DNA from: Paguma larvata
Lineage: Eukaryota > Chordata > Mammalia > Carnivora > Viverridae
NCBI GenBank assembly: GCA_030068075.1
Contig: CM057842.1
Span: 40,510,659-40,574,658 of the forward strand
Length of the DNA: 64,000 nt
Direction of reading: 5' to 3'
Positions 23,851 through 35,317 of this stretch are shown in pieces. Position numbers and translations under genes: made by a program. Positions within the stretch are counted from its first letter, which is position 1. Each line of letters opens with the position of its first letter. The notes beneath the pieces are model-generated. The model saw nothing but the letters and a program-made list of their open reading frames with translations. It did no database searches and was not told the origin of the DNA.

Positions 23851-24540
23851 GCCATGGTGCTAAGGAAGCTTCAGCTTTCCAGACTTTTCCTTGAGATGGT
23901 CCCTAGGAGGGCTGGGGTGTTCAACAAGTGGGGACAGATCTAAGAGACAATCAAGGTAACATTTCTGCTCATGCATTTTGAGTAAACCGTGTAAAGAGAT
24001 GTTGGAAGAGAGTGGCTTAAATTTCAAGTCTGCAGTCATTTGTTTGACTCCTCATCCTTAATCATTATTAACTTCCAATATACCTCCTGTATTTGTAATT
24101 TCGTATATATTTTTCTTAAGGTAAGCCCCTCCAAAACCTTCAGGACCCACACAATCTGTATCTACTTCTATTCAAAAGATAAACGGGATTCAGGCGAAGG
24201 TACCACTGTTAGCTAAAGTTGGTAAAGAGCGGTAGAGGTAGGGATACTGTCTTGAGCAAAAGGTCCTGGGTGACAGCCCCGAACCTTGGGTAATCCCAAA
24301 GAATTCCACAGAGCGTCTGCAGCAGGGCATTTGAAATTTACTTTCTTCTGTTGCCATTTGCTTGTGCAAGAACTTAATCGTGCAGACATTTGGGCCTTTC
24401 TTTTAATTAATGTTCGATTCACCATGTCTTGACCCCTTTCTTTCACTTTTGGAAAACTCTTAAGGGAAGAGCAGTCTCAGTCTGTGGCTCTGTGTTTCAT
24501 GCAAAGTGGAGTCTTACATAAGCAGCACAGAGCCTTAAAG
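23851..24540. other. Unique non-coding sequence
   Basis: No gene recognised. A reverse 77-codon frame at 24446-24213 has no family resemblance. Confidence 0.4.
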
Positions 24541-24555
24541 AAAGAGAGCATAAGG

Positions 24556-24770
24556 GGGCCCCTGGGTGGCTTAGTGTAGTTAAGCCTCCAGCTTGTGCTC
24601 AGGTCTTGATCTCAGAGTTCATAAGTTCAAGCCCTGCATCAGCTCTGTGCTGACAGCTCAGAGCCTGGAGCTTGCTTCAGATTCTGTGTTTCCCTCTCTC
24701 TTTGCTCCTCTCCTGCTCTGTCTCTCTCTCTCTCTCAAAAATAAATAGACATTGATTTAAAAAAAAAAAA
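24556..24770 (+). mobile_element. CAN-SINE, forward
   Basis: Perfect 15-base target-site duplication AAAGAGAGCATAAGG at 24541-24555 and 24771-24785. The head is mutated (cccctgggtggcttagtgta) and the linker is CT-rich. Confidence 0.95.
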
Positions 24771-24823
24771 AAAGAGAGCATAAGGAGGTCTCCCATTAGA
24801 TATCAGCTAAAGAAAAAATGCTC

Positions 24824-24971
24824 TCCATTTTTTTTATTTGTTTACTTTTGACAGAGTCAGTGAGAGAAGGAGACGGAGGCCCTATGAGGGACTCAACTCA
24901 CTACACGAACAGCAAGATCATGACCTGAAGTGGAAGCCTGAGGCTTAATGACTGAGCCACCCAGGCGCCCC
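24824..24971 (-). mobile_element. CAN-SINE, reverse, shortened
   Basis: A T-rich tail is followed by a collapsed GA linker and the head (gatcatgacctgaagtgg; gactgagccacccaggcgcc). About 60 bases shorter than complete copies. Confidence 0.85.
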
Positions 24972-25042
24972 CCCCTCCAACTTTTTATATTGAACACCAT
25001 AAATGATAAGTGTATTTATTTATGTGTATACAATACACATAC

Positions 25043-25270
25043 ACCTGGGTGGCTCAGTCGGTTGAGCGTTTGACCCTTAGTTTCGGCTTAGGTCATGATC
25101 TAATCATGGTTCATGGGTTTGAGTCCTGTGTAGGGCTCTGAACTGACAGTATGGGACCTGCTTGGAATTCTCTCTCTCTCTCCCTCTCTCTCTGCCCCTT
25201 TACCATTCATGTGCACTCACTCACTCGTGCTCTCTCTCAAAATAAGTGACTTTTTAAAAAAATTTAAAAA
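25043..25270 (+). mobile_element. CAN-SINE, forward
   Basis: Head acctgggtggctcagtcggt, CT linker, T-rich/A-rich tail. Possible imperfect target-site duplication TATACAATACACATAC and TATACAATCCATAC on the two sides. Confidence 0.92.
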
Positions 25271-27554
25271 TAATATACAATCCATACAGTAGTGTACATA
25301 TAATAATATTTCTGAGCCTAAGTAGTTTTTTAAATAGACCAGAGCGAAATACTAGAAAAGCTCATTATTCATATTGATCCATGACTTTTGTTTATGCTTG
25401 TCATGGCTTTTTAAATATGGGCTGCATACATTGATACTACTACCTTATATAGAAAATTCCCTATTAAAGTGAATAAGGAAAAATAATACACAAATACTAC
25501 AATCCTTGTAATGGGGTAAATTGCAGATGAAGAAATCCAGCATATTAAAATGTGGACCCTTTGAGAACAACATGTTCTGGTCACAGCTGTTACACATTTC
25601 ACTTTCCTAAGAAGGAAAAAGAGAAAGAATGAGAAAAACTAACAAATGCCATGGAATTATAAATGAATAAGGGTTATTATGCTCTGTGCTTTTAAACCTC
25701 TAATTATTCCACTGGAATAGCACCTCTTGCACTAGTGTAGCTTGAAATGAGCCACAGAGTCAGGTCATAGTCAGGTGCATTCAGAAACCATACACATTCT
25801 CAATCAATTAAGGAAGAGACCAAAGACCTCTTCCCTTTCAAATGAGCTTGAGAAAACTTGGGTTGTTTTCCCAAAATGGCGGAAGTAGATGAGAATTGCT
25901 CATTCTCTGGAAAGGAATCATGTTAATGAAATGACAAAGAGAGCTTTGTTCATTTAAATACCATAAGGTCCATCAGAATTGGTAATAGACCACATAATTG
26001 TCTCTTTTATATCTCAGTCAAATCTTTGCTAAGGGGCTGGTCTCTCCAGTCCTTCAAATGAGAAAGAAAACTGGAAGGAACTCAGTTTCAAGATGCTTAA
26101 AATCCTCCTCATGGGCACTCGGGCTCTGTAACAAACACAAAAATCAATTACCACGTTAATATAATTCCTTGAATTATAAAGCAAACAAACAGAAATAACA
26201 GAAATAACAATATATATCAGCAAAATATTTTGTTTCTATAAAAGTGATGCTTATTTTTTACTTAACTGTGGTTTTCCAATTTGCAATGACTATGTATGTT
26301 ACTTGGTTAATTACTTTCTTTAATGAATATGTTATCAATTCATAAAATCCCATAGATATTTGACTACATCTATGTCAATATATATGCAAAGATATAATGA
26401 AAAACTCATACTCCTATTTCTGTCTTGAATTTTTTTTATCTTTCCCATATTTTGTACGTTTTCCATAATAATATTTTGTTTTATTGGCAACTCTAATTTA
26501 ATTCGTAAATCTTGAACATCAGTAATATTATCAAAATATATGCTAGAATAAAAATCACTTTTAGTGGAATATTCCTAAGCACTGTTCCGTTACATCAAAT
26601 TGTGGTAACTAGACTAGCATAAGGTTCGCCCAGGTTATTTTTTTGATTATCTAACCACGGGGTGAACGTGGCTCAGGAAAATTAATTGGGAGCACCTGTT
26701 CCAAGGTAGCTTTCTGACAGAGGAACATTAATCTTCCCATTGCATGTAATTCTTCTTCTAAAGAGACAAGAAATATCTCTTTTTGGTGAAGTCAACATAT
26801 CTGGCCATAGAACCAGACCTTTCTTTCCAGCAGCCTCCTCTCCTGCCTCTAGCTTCATGTGACAAAGGGGTGGGTCGATCAAAGTATTTTTTTAAATGTG
26901 AGTCAATTGGGCAGCATTGTTGAGGAAATCCATTGAGAATCTGCACTTGTATTCCCCTGCATTTGAAGTGGGCCTGCGGGATTCAGATGTGATGATGGCA
27001 AAGTGGATAAATGACAGCTCTGGGCATCAGTTTCAAGGAAGTGCTTAGCTGAATATAGAAATCAAATGGAAGAAAACAAATAGCACTTTGTGAATCCTCT
27101 TCTCCCAAGCTTCAATTGTTCCTTGCTCTTCTCTGCTTCCTGAAGGAAGGCAAAGGTCAACTGGTAACCTTCTGTCGCCCTCAGAGTTGGGTGATTTTCC
27201 TGTCAGTTTATACACAATCTCCCTTATACTATATGCACACAGCGCTGAAAGTCTTGGTTATCATTCCAGAAATACCTGGTCATTTCTCTGAGGCTGAATC
27301 GTTTGCCGCTTCACCAGTGAACTGGATTTTTAAAAATAAATACAGCTCATTTCTCTTGAAAACTGATTCGAAATCCCAGTCTGACCGATCCGCTTTTTAA
27401 CTTCAGGTTCGGTGGACTCATTTGTAGAATGAGATAGCAGACCTTGAATCCCTCTAAAGCCCTCCAAGTTCTCCATTTCATAAGGTATGCTTTTGATTAG
27501 GATGTGGGATTACGCGCATTCTGCTAGATAGACATTGTTGCAGGATGAGGGGGC
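25271..27554. other. Unique non-coding sequence, repeat-poor
   Basis: About 2.3 kb in which I see no SINE, LINE or LTR and no gene. Longest frame 94 codons (27116-27400), unrecognised. Repeat-poor stretches of this kind can hold conserved non-coding elements, but nothing here proves that. Confidence 0.45.
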
Positions 27555-27715
27555 AGAGAAGCGGGCTCCAGTTCTGACTCTTCCACCTAGCTGTGTGACT
27601 GAGCAATTTATTTGTAGTTTCCTCATTTGTTAATGAAGATAGCACTTCTCATCTCCAAGTGTCGTTGTGAAATTAAGTAAAATATTGGAATCTCAGCATA
27701 AGAGAACTGCCCAAT
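27555..27715 (+). mobile_element. MIR relic, forward
   Basis: MIR core words tgactcttccacctagctgt, gtgactgagcaatttat and gtagtttcctcatttgtt. Confidence 0.7.
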
Positions 27716-27771
27716 GGATAACTTTTGATTTATTCTTACTCTTATTGTAAGGCTTATCATATCGCTGATTC

Positions 27772-27925
27772 TTAACTTTACTAAGTTTCAATTTCCTTGT
27801 CTATAAAGTGAGAAAAATAATGACTTTTCTCCTAGGGTTATTGTGATAATTAAATTAAGCAATCTAACTGTATATGCTAAATACTTAGATGGCAACTGCT
27901 TTTATTATTATTTTGACTATTATTC
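27772..27925 (+). mobile_element. MIR relic 3' half, forward
   Basis: Follows the MIR 3' half: aatttccttgtctataaagt, aataatgacttttctcctag and ggttattgtgataattaa. Confidence 0.65.
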
Positions 27926-28164
27926 GAACACTTTCAAAGCAGCATTTCCCAATGTTTGCTCTATGTGCTATTTTGGTATATGGAAGGAAAAAGCCATTGA
28001 ATTTAAGTATTAATAGTCCCATACTTAAATTACGTACATAAATGAATGACTGCCAAAAGATACCTGTATAATCAAATTTTCTGTTGTAATATGTTTATTA
28101 AATTAAAAGAGGTGAGTCATTTTGGACAAACAGATGTAAGAAAATAATGGTTCCATTGGGATTA

Positions 28165-28310
28165 AAGGATGAAATTGACTCATTCTTTCATCCATCTTTC
28201 TACATGTCAACGGTGTGCCAGGCACTGTGCCATCGCTATGTGACAGAGCTTGTCTGCCTGACGTATTTACCACCTCAAACTCGCATATCGGATTTACAGG
28301 ACAGCATGAG
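28165..28310 (-). mobile_element. L2 LINE 3' end, reverse
   Basis: The phrase cattctttcatccatctt followed by cggtgtgccaggcactgtgc is the reverse L2 end. The remainder is diverged. Confidence 0.55.
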
Positions 28311-30103
28311 AGTGCCTTCGCGTTCAGGCTGAGCTGATTGTTTTATTGCCACAACAGCATACCTCCTGTTAACAAAGCTGAAATTGCCAATCAGGTGATT
28401 CCCAGCATCACCTTCTAATAAAGATCAAAGGGAAAGAAGATGACCATTATTCCCCACTTTTCTACACCTGGCTTTATAGGGAAAAACTGGGTTATTTCAA
28501 TGCAAATAAATCAAATGGAATCAATGTATCAGAATCACAGATCCGACTGACTTCCATACAAGGGAAGGCTTAGAATGTTATGGCACTTGACCAGGGGACT
28601 CTTATGATCTTTGTCACCACTGAGTTTGGCTTAGTATCTAGGGAAAAAGAAAGAGCTAAGATGAAAGAAAATACTATCCTCGTATTAGATGAAACGAGTG
28701 AGCTTCACTAAGGAAAACAATATACAGGGGGTAGCTATAATGGCTTTTCGCTTCAGTGGAAGGTAAACCATACATGATTTTTTTTTTCTTCATTAAGGAA
28801 ATGAATTACAATTGCCTGTCGTTACAAAAGTAAACAGGGCGGGCTTGGTTTTGCACATCATTTGTGAATAAATAGACGAGAAATAGAGCAAAGACTTGTA
28901 GCCTTTCTCTTGCCGGCTCCTTTGTCTGAAACAGCACAGCACAGCGTGTCTTACGCACAGTGACACTGAAGCAGAGGGAAGCGCTTACCAAAAAATGCAG
29001 ACTTCAGTTATAGTGTCATTTGATTTTGCTTCTCAAGATATCCTTTTTGAAAACGTCCTTGCAGTTCAGCACTGCGTCAGGAAAAGAAAATCCGGCACAC
29101 AAAAGCCGAATCTATATCCAGGCAGCTATATGTGTAGCTGTGAAAAATTGCTAAACTTGTTTTAAAAAAATCTTGATGTAAATTAACCTAAACTTCCTCC
29201 ATGGATATTATCAATTATTCATGGCATAAATTATGCAACAGAGCTGACAGTACTTGATAGAATATACAGAATGAGATATATATGTATCCATACATATACA
29301 AATATACTACAGACATATATGTTAATTCATATATATTCACACACAACTCATGTGTGTGTATATATATATATATATATATGATATATATGTGTAATATAGT
29401 ATATGTAATCATGCATATGCGCTCACACATTCATAAATGAAATTAGATGGTGGAGTGAAATAGCACTGAATTGTGAGTCTGGGTACCTAGATTTGAGCCA
29501 CTCGGTGTGTGTCACTCACTCCTGTGCTCAGGGCCTGCATCGCCTCAGTTTGGACCAGTGACCCGTTTAATTATAAAATTCTTTCTTTCTAAATTCCAAG
29601 CTCCTGGTCTACCAGATGTGGTACAGATGTCTTCCTGAGGATGAGTCATGGTTATCAAGCTTGGAGACTTGTGCATGTTGATTCGAAGGATTGAGAAATC
29701 TGTCCCTCAAGTCACTAGCACTCGTTCACGTCAGGCCTTCTCTGGGCCCTATCTGCATCCTTTTTATATCTTGTTGGCGTTGTTTTCTTAGATGATGGGA
29801 AAGTGATGCCAGTTCCCTTTGTGTGAATTAAACTTCCGTTTTTGAGGCCCACCCAGCAGAATACTGGCAGCTCATCCGATTTAAGTAGAAATTGAAGACC
29901 AAATAGTTAATTATTTTATGAAGTATAAAAGAATCCGATTAGTTGGTTATTATGTTTCTATTGTACTTTTTAATTTTCCCTCTACTGGAAATGTTCATGA
30001 AAGGCCTAACTGGGACTAACTGCCCACAGAAGTCTCTTCTTTCTTAGAGCTTAAACTAAGAGCAGATGCTTCCATTTATCCGTTTTTTATTTGCTATTTT
30101 GTC
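28311..30103. other. Unique sequence with AT-rich microsatellite
   Basis: No gene. 29255-29410 is AT-rich with a TA run at about 29358-29380. 29450-29560 faintly resembles MIR. Confidence 0.45.
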
Positions 30104-30119
30104 ATTATTATTATTACTT

Positions 30120-30333
30120 TTTTTAAGTTTATGTATTTATTTTGAGAGGAGAGAGAGAAAAAGGGAAAAAACGTGAGTATGGGGTGGGCAGAGATAGAGG
30201 TAGAGAGAGAGAATCCCAAGCAGGGTCCACACTGATAGTGCAGAGCCCATTGTGGGGCTTGAACTCATGAACTGTGAGATCATGACCTGAGCTGAGATCA
30301 GACGCTCAACCAACTGAGCCACCTAGGTGCCTC
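30120..30333 (-). mobile_element. CAN-SINE, reverse
   Basis: Complete reverse copy. Target-site duplication TATTATTATTACTT at 30106-30119 and 30334-30347, within an ATT-rich target. Confidence 0.95.
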
Positions 30334-30439
30334 TATTATTATTACTTCTTTGAATAGTAATTAGTATTTAGGAAAGCCTTGCTTATAGAAGGGAACACAG
30401 ATTTTGTTATTTGTTCATCACGTAATTTTCCTAACTAAC

Positions 30440-30600
30440 CTGTTATTATTATCTCAGTTTTAGGGATGAGAGAATTTAGGCACAGACATGTTAACTAACT
30501 TGCCCAAGGTCACACAGCTAGTGTGTGCTGGAGCTGAGATTTGAATTTGAGAAATCTGGCTCCAGACCTTGCATTATTAGCCAATACATGATATTGCCAC
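30440..30600 (-). mobile_element. MIR relic, reverse
   Basis: Well-kept reverse MIR core: ctcagttttagggatgagag, then acttgcccaaggtcacacag and ctagtgtgtgctggagctga. Confidence 0.85.
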
Positions 30601-30724
30601 CATCGAAATATTTGCCGATAGGACTATGATGGGTACCAGGGAGTTCCATCTCAAACACATGTAGTATCTAAAAATACAGAGTCATGTTTTAATACTATAT
30701 TCTATACAGTGGGACTTCTTGACA

Positions 30725-30902
30725 AATATGACTAGCTGTGTGACCTTGCACTAATTATTTAGTTCTCTCTACTTCCATTTCTTCTATTATAAACGGTTGT
30801 AGTAATAGCCATTTACTTCACAAAGTTGTTGCAAGAGTTGTATGAGATAGTTCGTATAAAATACTTACAACTTTGCCTACCACATAGTTAGTGCTCAATT
30901 AA
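30725..30902 (+). mobile_element. MIR relic, forward
   Basis: Landmarks tagctgtgtgaccttgcact, gcaagagttgtatgagat and gcctaccacatagttagtgc. Confidence 0.75.
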
Positions 30903-30937
30903 GGTTAGTTAGTAGTAGTAGTAGTAGTAGTAGCAGT
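30903..30937 (+). repeat. (AGT)n microsatellite
   Basis: About eight AGT units attached to the end of the MIR. Confidence 0.88.
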
Positions 30938-31099
30938 AATATCTCAGAGAGAATGATTTAGATTTGGATATTAGAGAGGACTGAGATCAAGTTCTGGATT
31001 TGTCATATGTAGATTTCACTTACCTCTATAGCCTTCCTGTACAATGTTATCTGTTTTGGTGGTTATTATATCTACAATATCCCTACCAAAGCAATACCA

Positions 31100-31300
31100 A
31101 ACTCTAGTTTATATAAATATATAAGTATATATTTGTATATGTACAATAACATTTTGTATGTTTTAATATAACATTGTATATAGGTACATATAATAATTCT
31201 ACAAAAATATATGTATATTTTGTATCTTTTTATAAGTATGTATATATGTGGGTGTGTATATATATACATATATATATATACACAGGTATGTATATAAAGG
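31100..31300 (+). repeat. AT-rich low-complexity sequence
   Basis: Runs of TATA/TATG and TATATGTG. The Tyr/Ile-rich reverse frame is an artefact. Confidence 0.8.
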
Positions 31301-31424
31301 AGGGGGGAAAAGACAGATAATATTGAAAAAAACTACTAGAACTCCTTTACCGCTTCACTAGAAACTGAGAAATCCAATTTATATGCACAAAAATTAGAAG
31401 TACAAACATGTTGGTCAGATGAAT

Positions 31425-31840
31425 AATTACACAATGTTAAAATAGGAAACAACCTAAATACTCAAACAGGGAATTGTTAAATGAACAATAATGCACCAAT
31501 ATGAGTGAAAAGTATACAGCCACTAAATCATGATAAGGAGGAATGATTAATTACTTGAAAAATCTTTTTAGCAGGATTTTAAGTGAAGAAATCAGGCTAA
31601 AGGCAAATTTTATATCAAAATCCTAAAATAGTATAAAAAATTTAAGATAGTATAAAAGTATATAAATAGATATGGTTAAATCCATACAACAGGAAGGACT
31701 CAGAATAAGATGTTAACAGTGGTTATTTCTGCAAGATCATTACCAGCCGTCTTTATTTTCTATATGTTCACTTGTGTTTGTGTGATTTTTATAATATTTC
31801 GCATGAATGTATATTAATAGTAATAATGATAATGAAACTT
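31425..31840 (+). mobile_element. Old L1 3' end, forward
   Basis: Landmarks of an old L1M 3' end: gaattgttaaatgaacaata, gtatacagccactaaatc, gatgttaacagtggttattt and tttataatatttcgcatgaa. No coding capacity. Confidence 0.85.
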
Positions 31841-31869
31841 CATAGATGATATTTTATAAAGTAAAATGT

Positions 31870-32330
31870 AACTCAGTGTTTAGGAGAAACTGTCCTCGTG
31901 ACCTTCCTTTCCAATCCTGTCTACTCCAGCCAGACAGCCCTCTGTGCAAATGTGTGCAGCACTGTCATCACAGCTACCTGCTTGTTTTTTTCTATCTGCC
32001 CAGCCACCTCCTTCTACTAGAGGCTCTGTCAATGCTGGCTTTCCAAAGTAGCTCCTTCCATCTCAGGGCATTCCTGATACTTGACCTTCCATTTGCTAAT
32101 ATGTCTTTTCCAACACCGGTGGTTGATTTCTCTATCACATGTATTTAAATGTACACAAACTTCCACTGTTTTCTTTTAGGAGAGGGCTACATCTTCTTTC
32201 CTTTGTTTCTCTTATCGCTGCCTCATGGAGAGCTTGAGACCAAGGTCTTGTTTAGTGGACTGATGATTGGCCAGCATCGTTTTCTTCATCTGTCTAGACT
32301 CCTGGATCTAAATCTTTCGCCGACTGGAAA
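31870..32330 (+). mobile_element. L2-like relic, forward
   Basis: tctcagggcattcctgatac and ctcatggagagcttgagacc sit where L2 has its cagggcctttgc and ctccatgagggcag words. Weak; the 100-codon forward frame at 31846-32148 is probably an L2 remnant rather than a gene. Confidence 0.45.
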
Positions 32331-32579
32331 CATGTAGCAAAGTAGGCATCCCTTCCCCCCACCCCACCTTATTGCTTGAATTTAATGCTGCCATCAGACA
32401 ACAGTGAATCTTTCACCTGGGGCAGGGAATGAGGATTCATGGACATTTGTAATCCAAAAATCAATGCTACCTCACAATATATCTACTTGCGGCTGAATCA
32501 TTCTCTTTACTGGTTACTCTTAAAGTGTATTGGGTGTACAGTAAAGAAGAAGAGGCATGGATTATGATGGAATCTCTAA

Positions 32580-32643
32580 CTGTTTTTATGTATATGCATC
32601 TTTATATGTATATATATCTTTATATGTATATATATATATGCAT
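32580..32643 (+). repeat. (TATATG)n simple repeat
   Basis: Tandem ATCTTTATATGTATAT units, two clear copies followed by a TA run. Confidence 0.8.
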
Positions 32644-32796
32644 GTCAACTCCTGAAGCACAGTAGCCAACTAGAGGTAGGATAGCAATATTTCTGCACTT
32701 ATAGTCATGCGAACTAGCTGGGAGACTTTGGGGATGTTATACCCTCTGATTTTTTATGTTTCTTCATCTTTAAAATGGAGACATAATGCATTATTT

Positions 32797-32990
32797 AAGT
32801 TTTTTTTTTATTATTTTTAGAGAGAGGTCAGGAGAGGGGAAGAGGGACAGAGGGAAAGAGACAGAATCTTAAGCAGGCTCTACACTCAACACAAAGTCCA
32901 ACATAGGCCTCAATCCCATGACCCTGGGATCATGATCTGAGCCAAAATCAAGAGTAGGATGCTCAATCAGCTGAGCCACCCTGGTGCCCC
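32797..32990 (-). mobile_element. CAN-SINE, reverse, inside MIR
   Basis: T-run tail, GA linker and head gatcatgatctgagccaaaa to ctgagccaccctggtgcccc. Older copy, no clear target-site duplication. Confidence 0.9.
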
Positions 32991-33043
32991 TAAAGTATCT
33001 TTTTAAAAGACTAAATGAAACAAAGTTTTAAAATACTTACCAC

Positions 33044-33077
33044 ACAACACTTCTCCACCTTTTGGCTAAGATACATG
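33044..33077 (+). pseudogene. U2 snRNA 5'-end fragment
   Basis: The stretch CTTCTCCACCTTTTGGCTAA closely matches the first bases of U2 spliceosomal RNA (known: CTTCTCGGCCTTTTGGCTAA). About 28 of 34 positions agree before similarity is lost. It interrupts a MIR relic and is flanked by a near-repeat: TAAAATACTTACCAC at 33029-33043 and TAAAATGCTCACCAC at 33078-33092 (two mismatches), which fits a target-site duplication. No snRNA promoter and no Sm site are present, so it is not a functional gene. A chance resemblance cannot be excluded for so short a piece. Confidence 0.5.
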
Positions 33078-33130
33078 TAAAATGCTCACCACCATATCTG
33101 GCATACATAGTATGATATCATTGACTATCT

Positions 33131-33669
33131 TGTGATAGGACAAAAAAATGTACCCCCCCCCCTACAAATATATGTCCATGTCTTATGCCCTGGAACTCCT
33201 GAGTATTACGTTTATGGCCGAAGACGGAATATTATCTTATAGGGAGAACGATGTGATAACATTCAAGATCTTGAGAGGAGACATTTATCCTAGATTATCT
33301 GAGCAGCCCTAAATGTCAACACATGCCATCTTGTTTATAAGATACAGACAGATGGAGTTTGGACACAGACATGCAGAGAAAAAGACAGAAAAGGAAAAAT
33401 GGATAGAAAGCTAGAGATGATGATTGGACTAATTTGCCACAAACCAAGGAATCCCTGTAGCCACCAGAAGCTGAAGTGGCAGAGAATGGAATCTCCCCTA
33501 GAGCCTCCAGAGGGAGCACAGTCTGGCCGACTCTTTTGTCTCAGCTCCGTGGAACTGATTTTGGATTTCTGGCCTTCAGACCTATAAGAGAGAGAGAAAG
33601 AAAAATATGTTGTTTTAATCCTCCAAATGTGCATCATTTGTTCTGGTGGCAATAAGAAACTTAAATAGG
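33131..33669 (+). mobile_element. MaLR element 5' LTR
   Basis: Forward MaLR LTR: aagatcttgagaggagacat, cagaagctgaagtggcagag, cccctagagcctccagaggg and tgttgttttaatcctccaaa. It matches the LTR at 35318-35842 in plan. Limits are approximate. Confidence 0.8.
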
Positions 33670-35317
33670 TCTTTTGTAACTACTGTAATAAATGCTTAAA
33701 ACCAAAGACAGGGCTTCGGAATTGCGTACTGAATGGCAGCTAGAATAATTTGGGCAAGTATTACAGCAAGTGTCTAGATTTCCTTGAGCAAATTGTTGGT
33801 AGAAATTTGAACATTAAAGGAGATTCTGGCCGGAGCTCATAAGGTAGTGAGAAACATGGTAGAGAAATCTTTAGTTTCAGAAACTACATATATATTGTCA
33901 TACACAGAATGTTGTCAGAAATATGAATGCTTAAGGCACTGCTGGGGAGGTTCCAGAAGGAAATGAGGAACATGTTATTGGAAAATGAAAGACAGAATAT
34001 CTTTGTTACACAGTGACAGAGAATTTGGCTGAATTGTGTTCTATAGTTGTATCAAAAGCAGAACATCTAAGCAGTGAACTTGGATATTTATCTGAGGAGA
34101 TTTCCAAGCAAAATGTTAATGATTTAACATTTTAACTGATTTCTTCTTACTGCGGATGGTAAAAATACAAGAGGAAGGAAATATATTTTAAAAGGTACTG
34201 TTATGCAGGAATTTGATAATTTCAGAAATTCACAGCCCATCTAGACTGCCAAAAAAACAAAGCTAAAATGAGAGGAACCATTGTTGAAAAAGCATGTTTT
34301 TAAAAAAAAATTTTTTTAATGTTTATTTATTTTTGAGAGACATAGAGGCACAGTGTGAACAGGGGAAGGGCAGAGAGAGAGGGAGACACAGAATAGGAAG
34401 CAGGCTCCAGGCTCCGAGCTGTCAGCACAGAGCCCTACGCGGGGCTCGAACTCACAGACCGCGAGATCATGACCTGAGCTGAAGTCAGCCGCCCAACCGA
34501 CTGAGCCACCCAGGCACCCCTGAAAAAGCATGTTTTTGAAAGAAAGCGAAGGATGTGGTGGGACAACAATTTGATAAAAGGATTTCGGGTGTGTGGCTCG
34601 TGGCTGTACTCCCTCATGTCAGCAGAAGTTAGGAATAGAGATGGGGTTAGCTGGGAATGATCAATGGAGGGCACTCTTGCCTAATGTTGTGACAACCCAT
34701 GACGGACATGGAAGACCCATGAGGTTTTTGAGGATTTTTTAGCAGCAGAAACAGAAGCACTGCGAGACTGGAAAGAAAGGGTTCCTAGTAGAGTTCTGGG
34801 ATTCTATAGACAGGACACAGCATGGCAGAGCTGCTCAGCTGCAAATATGTGCTACCCTTCTGTGAAAACAGAGGAATGACCCTGAGGACAGAGATCTGGG
34901 TGCAGATCGGATGCGGAAGGCATAGTTACACTAGCGACATAAGATTATTATTAGGCGTGGACACGTAATGACAAGGGCCTGCTGGGTTTTAAACTTGCTT
35001 GGTATCCGTGAGCCCATTATTCCTTCCACCCACTCCCTTTCAGAATGGGAATCTCTATAATTGTTATCTTATGCCTATCCTACAGTTGTCTTTTGAAGGC
35101 AGGTAACCATTTCCTGGGTTTCACAGGTCCACAGAGAAAGAGGAATTTTACCCTAGGATGAATTGTATCCAGGATTTCAACTATACTTAATACAGATGAT
35201 GAGATGTGAAGCTTTGGGGGCTGATGATGTTTAGATGATGCTGTAATGGGTTGAAACTTTGGGGGAGCTTGGGATAGGGAGCGTATATTTTACTTGTAAA
35301 GGCCAGAGGGCAGATTC
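33670..35317 (+). mobile_element. MaLR internal region
   Basis: Sequence between the two LTRs follows the non-coding MaLR internal part: gaatttggctgaattgtgtt, atttatctgaggagatttcc, aggtccacagagaaagagga and gtaatgggttgaaactttgg. There is no gag or pol frame, as usual for this non-autonomous family. A SINE sits at 34302-34520. Confidence 0.78.
34302..34520 (-). mobile_element. Young CAN-SINE, reverse, in MaLR
   Basis: Perfect 17-base target-site duplication TGAAAAAGCATGTTTTT at 34285-34301 and 34521-34537. Near-consensus head and tail. Confidence 0.97.

Larger units (their letters stand above)
32690..33120 (+). mobile_element. MIR relic, forward, interrupted twice
   Basis: MIR words gctgggagactttggggatg and ttcttcatctttaaaatgga precede a SINE at 32797-32990. 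The 3' end resumes with taaatgaaacaaagttttaa and is interrupted again by the U2-like fragment before tatctggcatacatagtatg. Confidence 0.7.

Noticed and set aside
31846..32148. 100-codon forward frame as a gene
   Set aside because: It overlaps an L2-like relic whose word order explains the Leu/Ser/Pro-rich frame.
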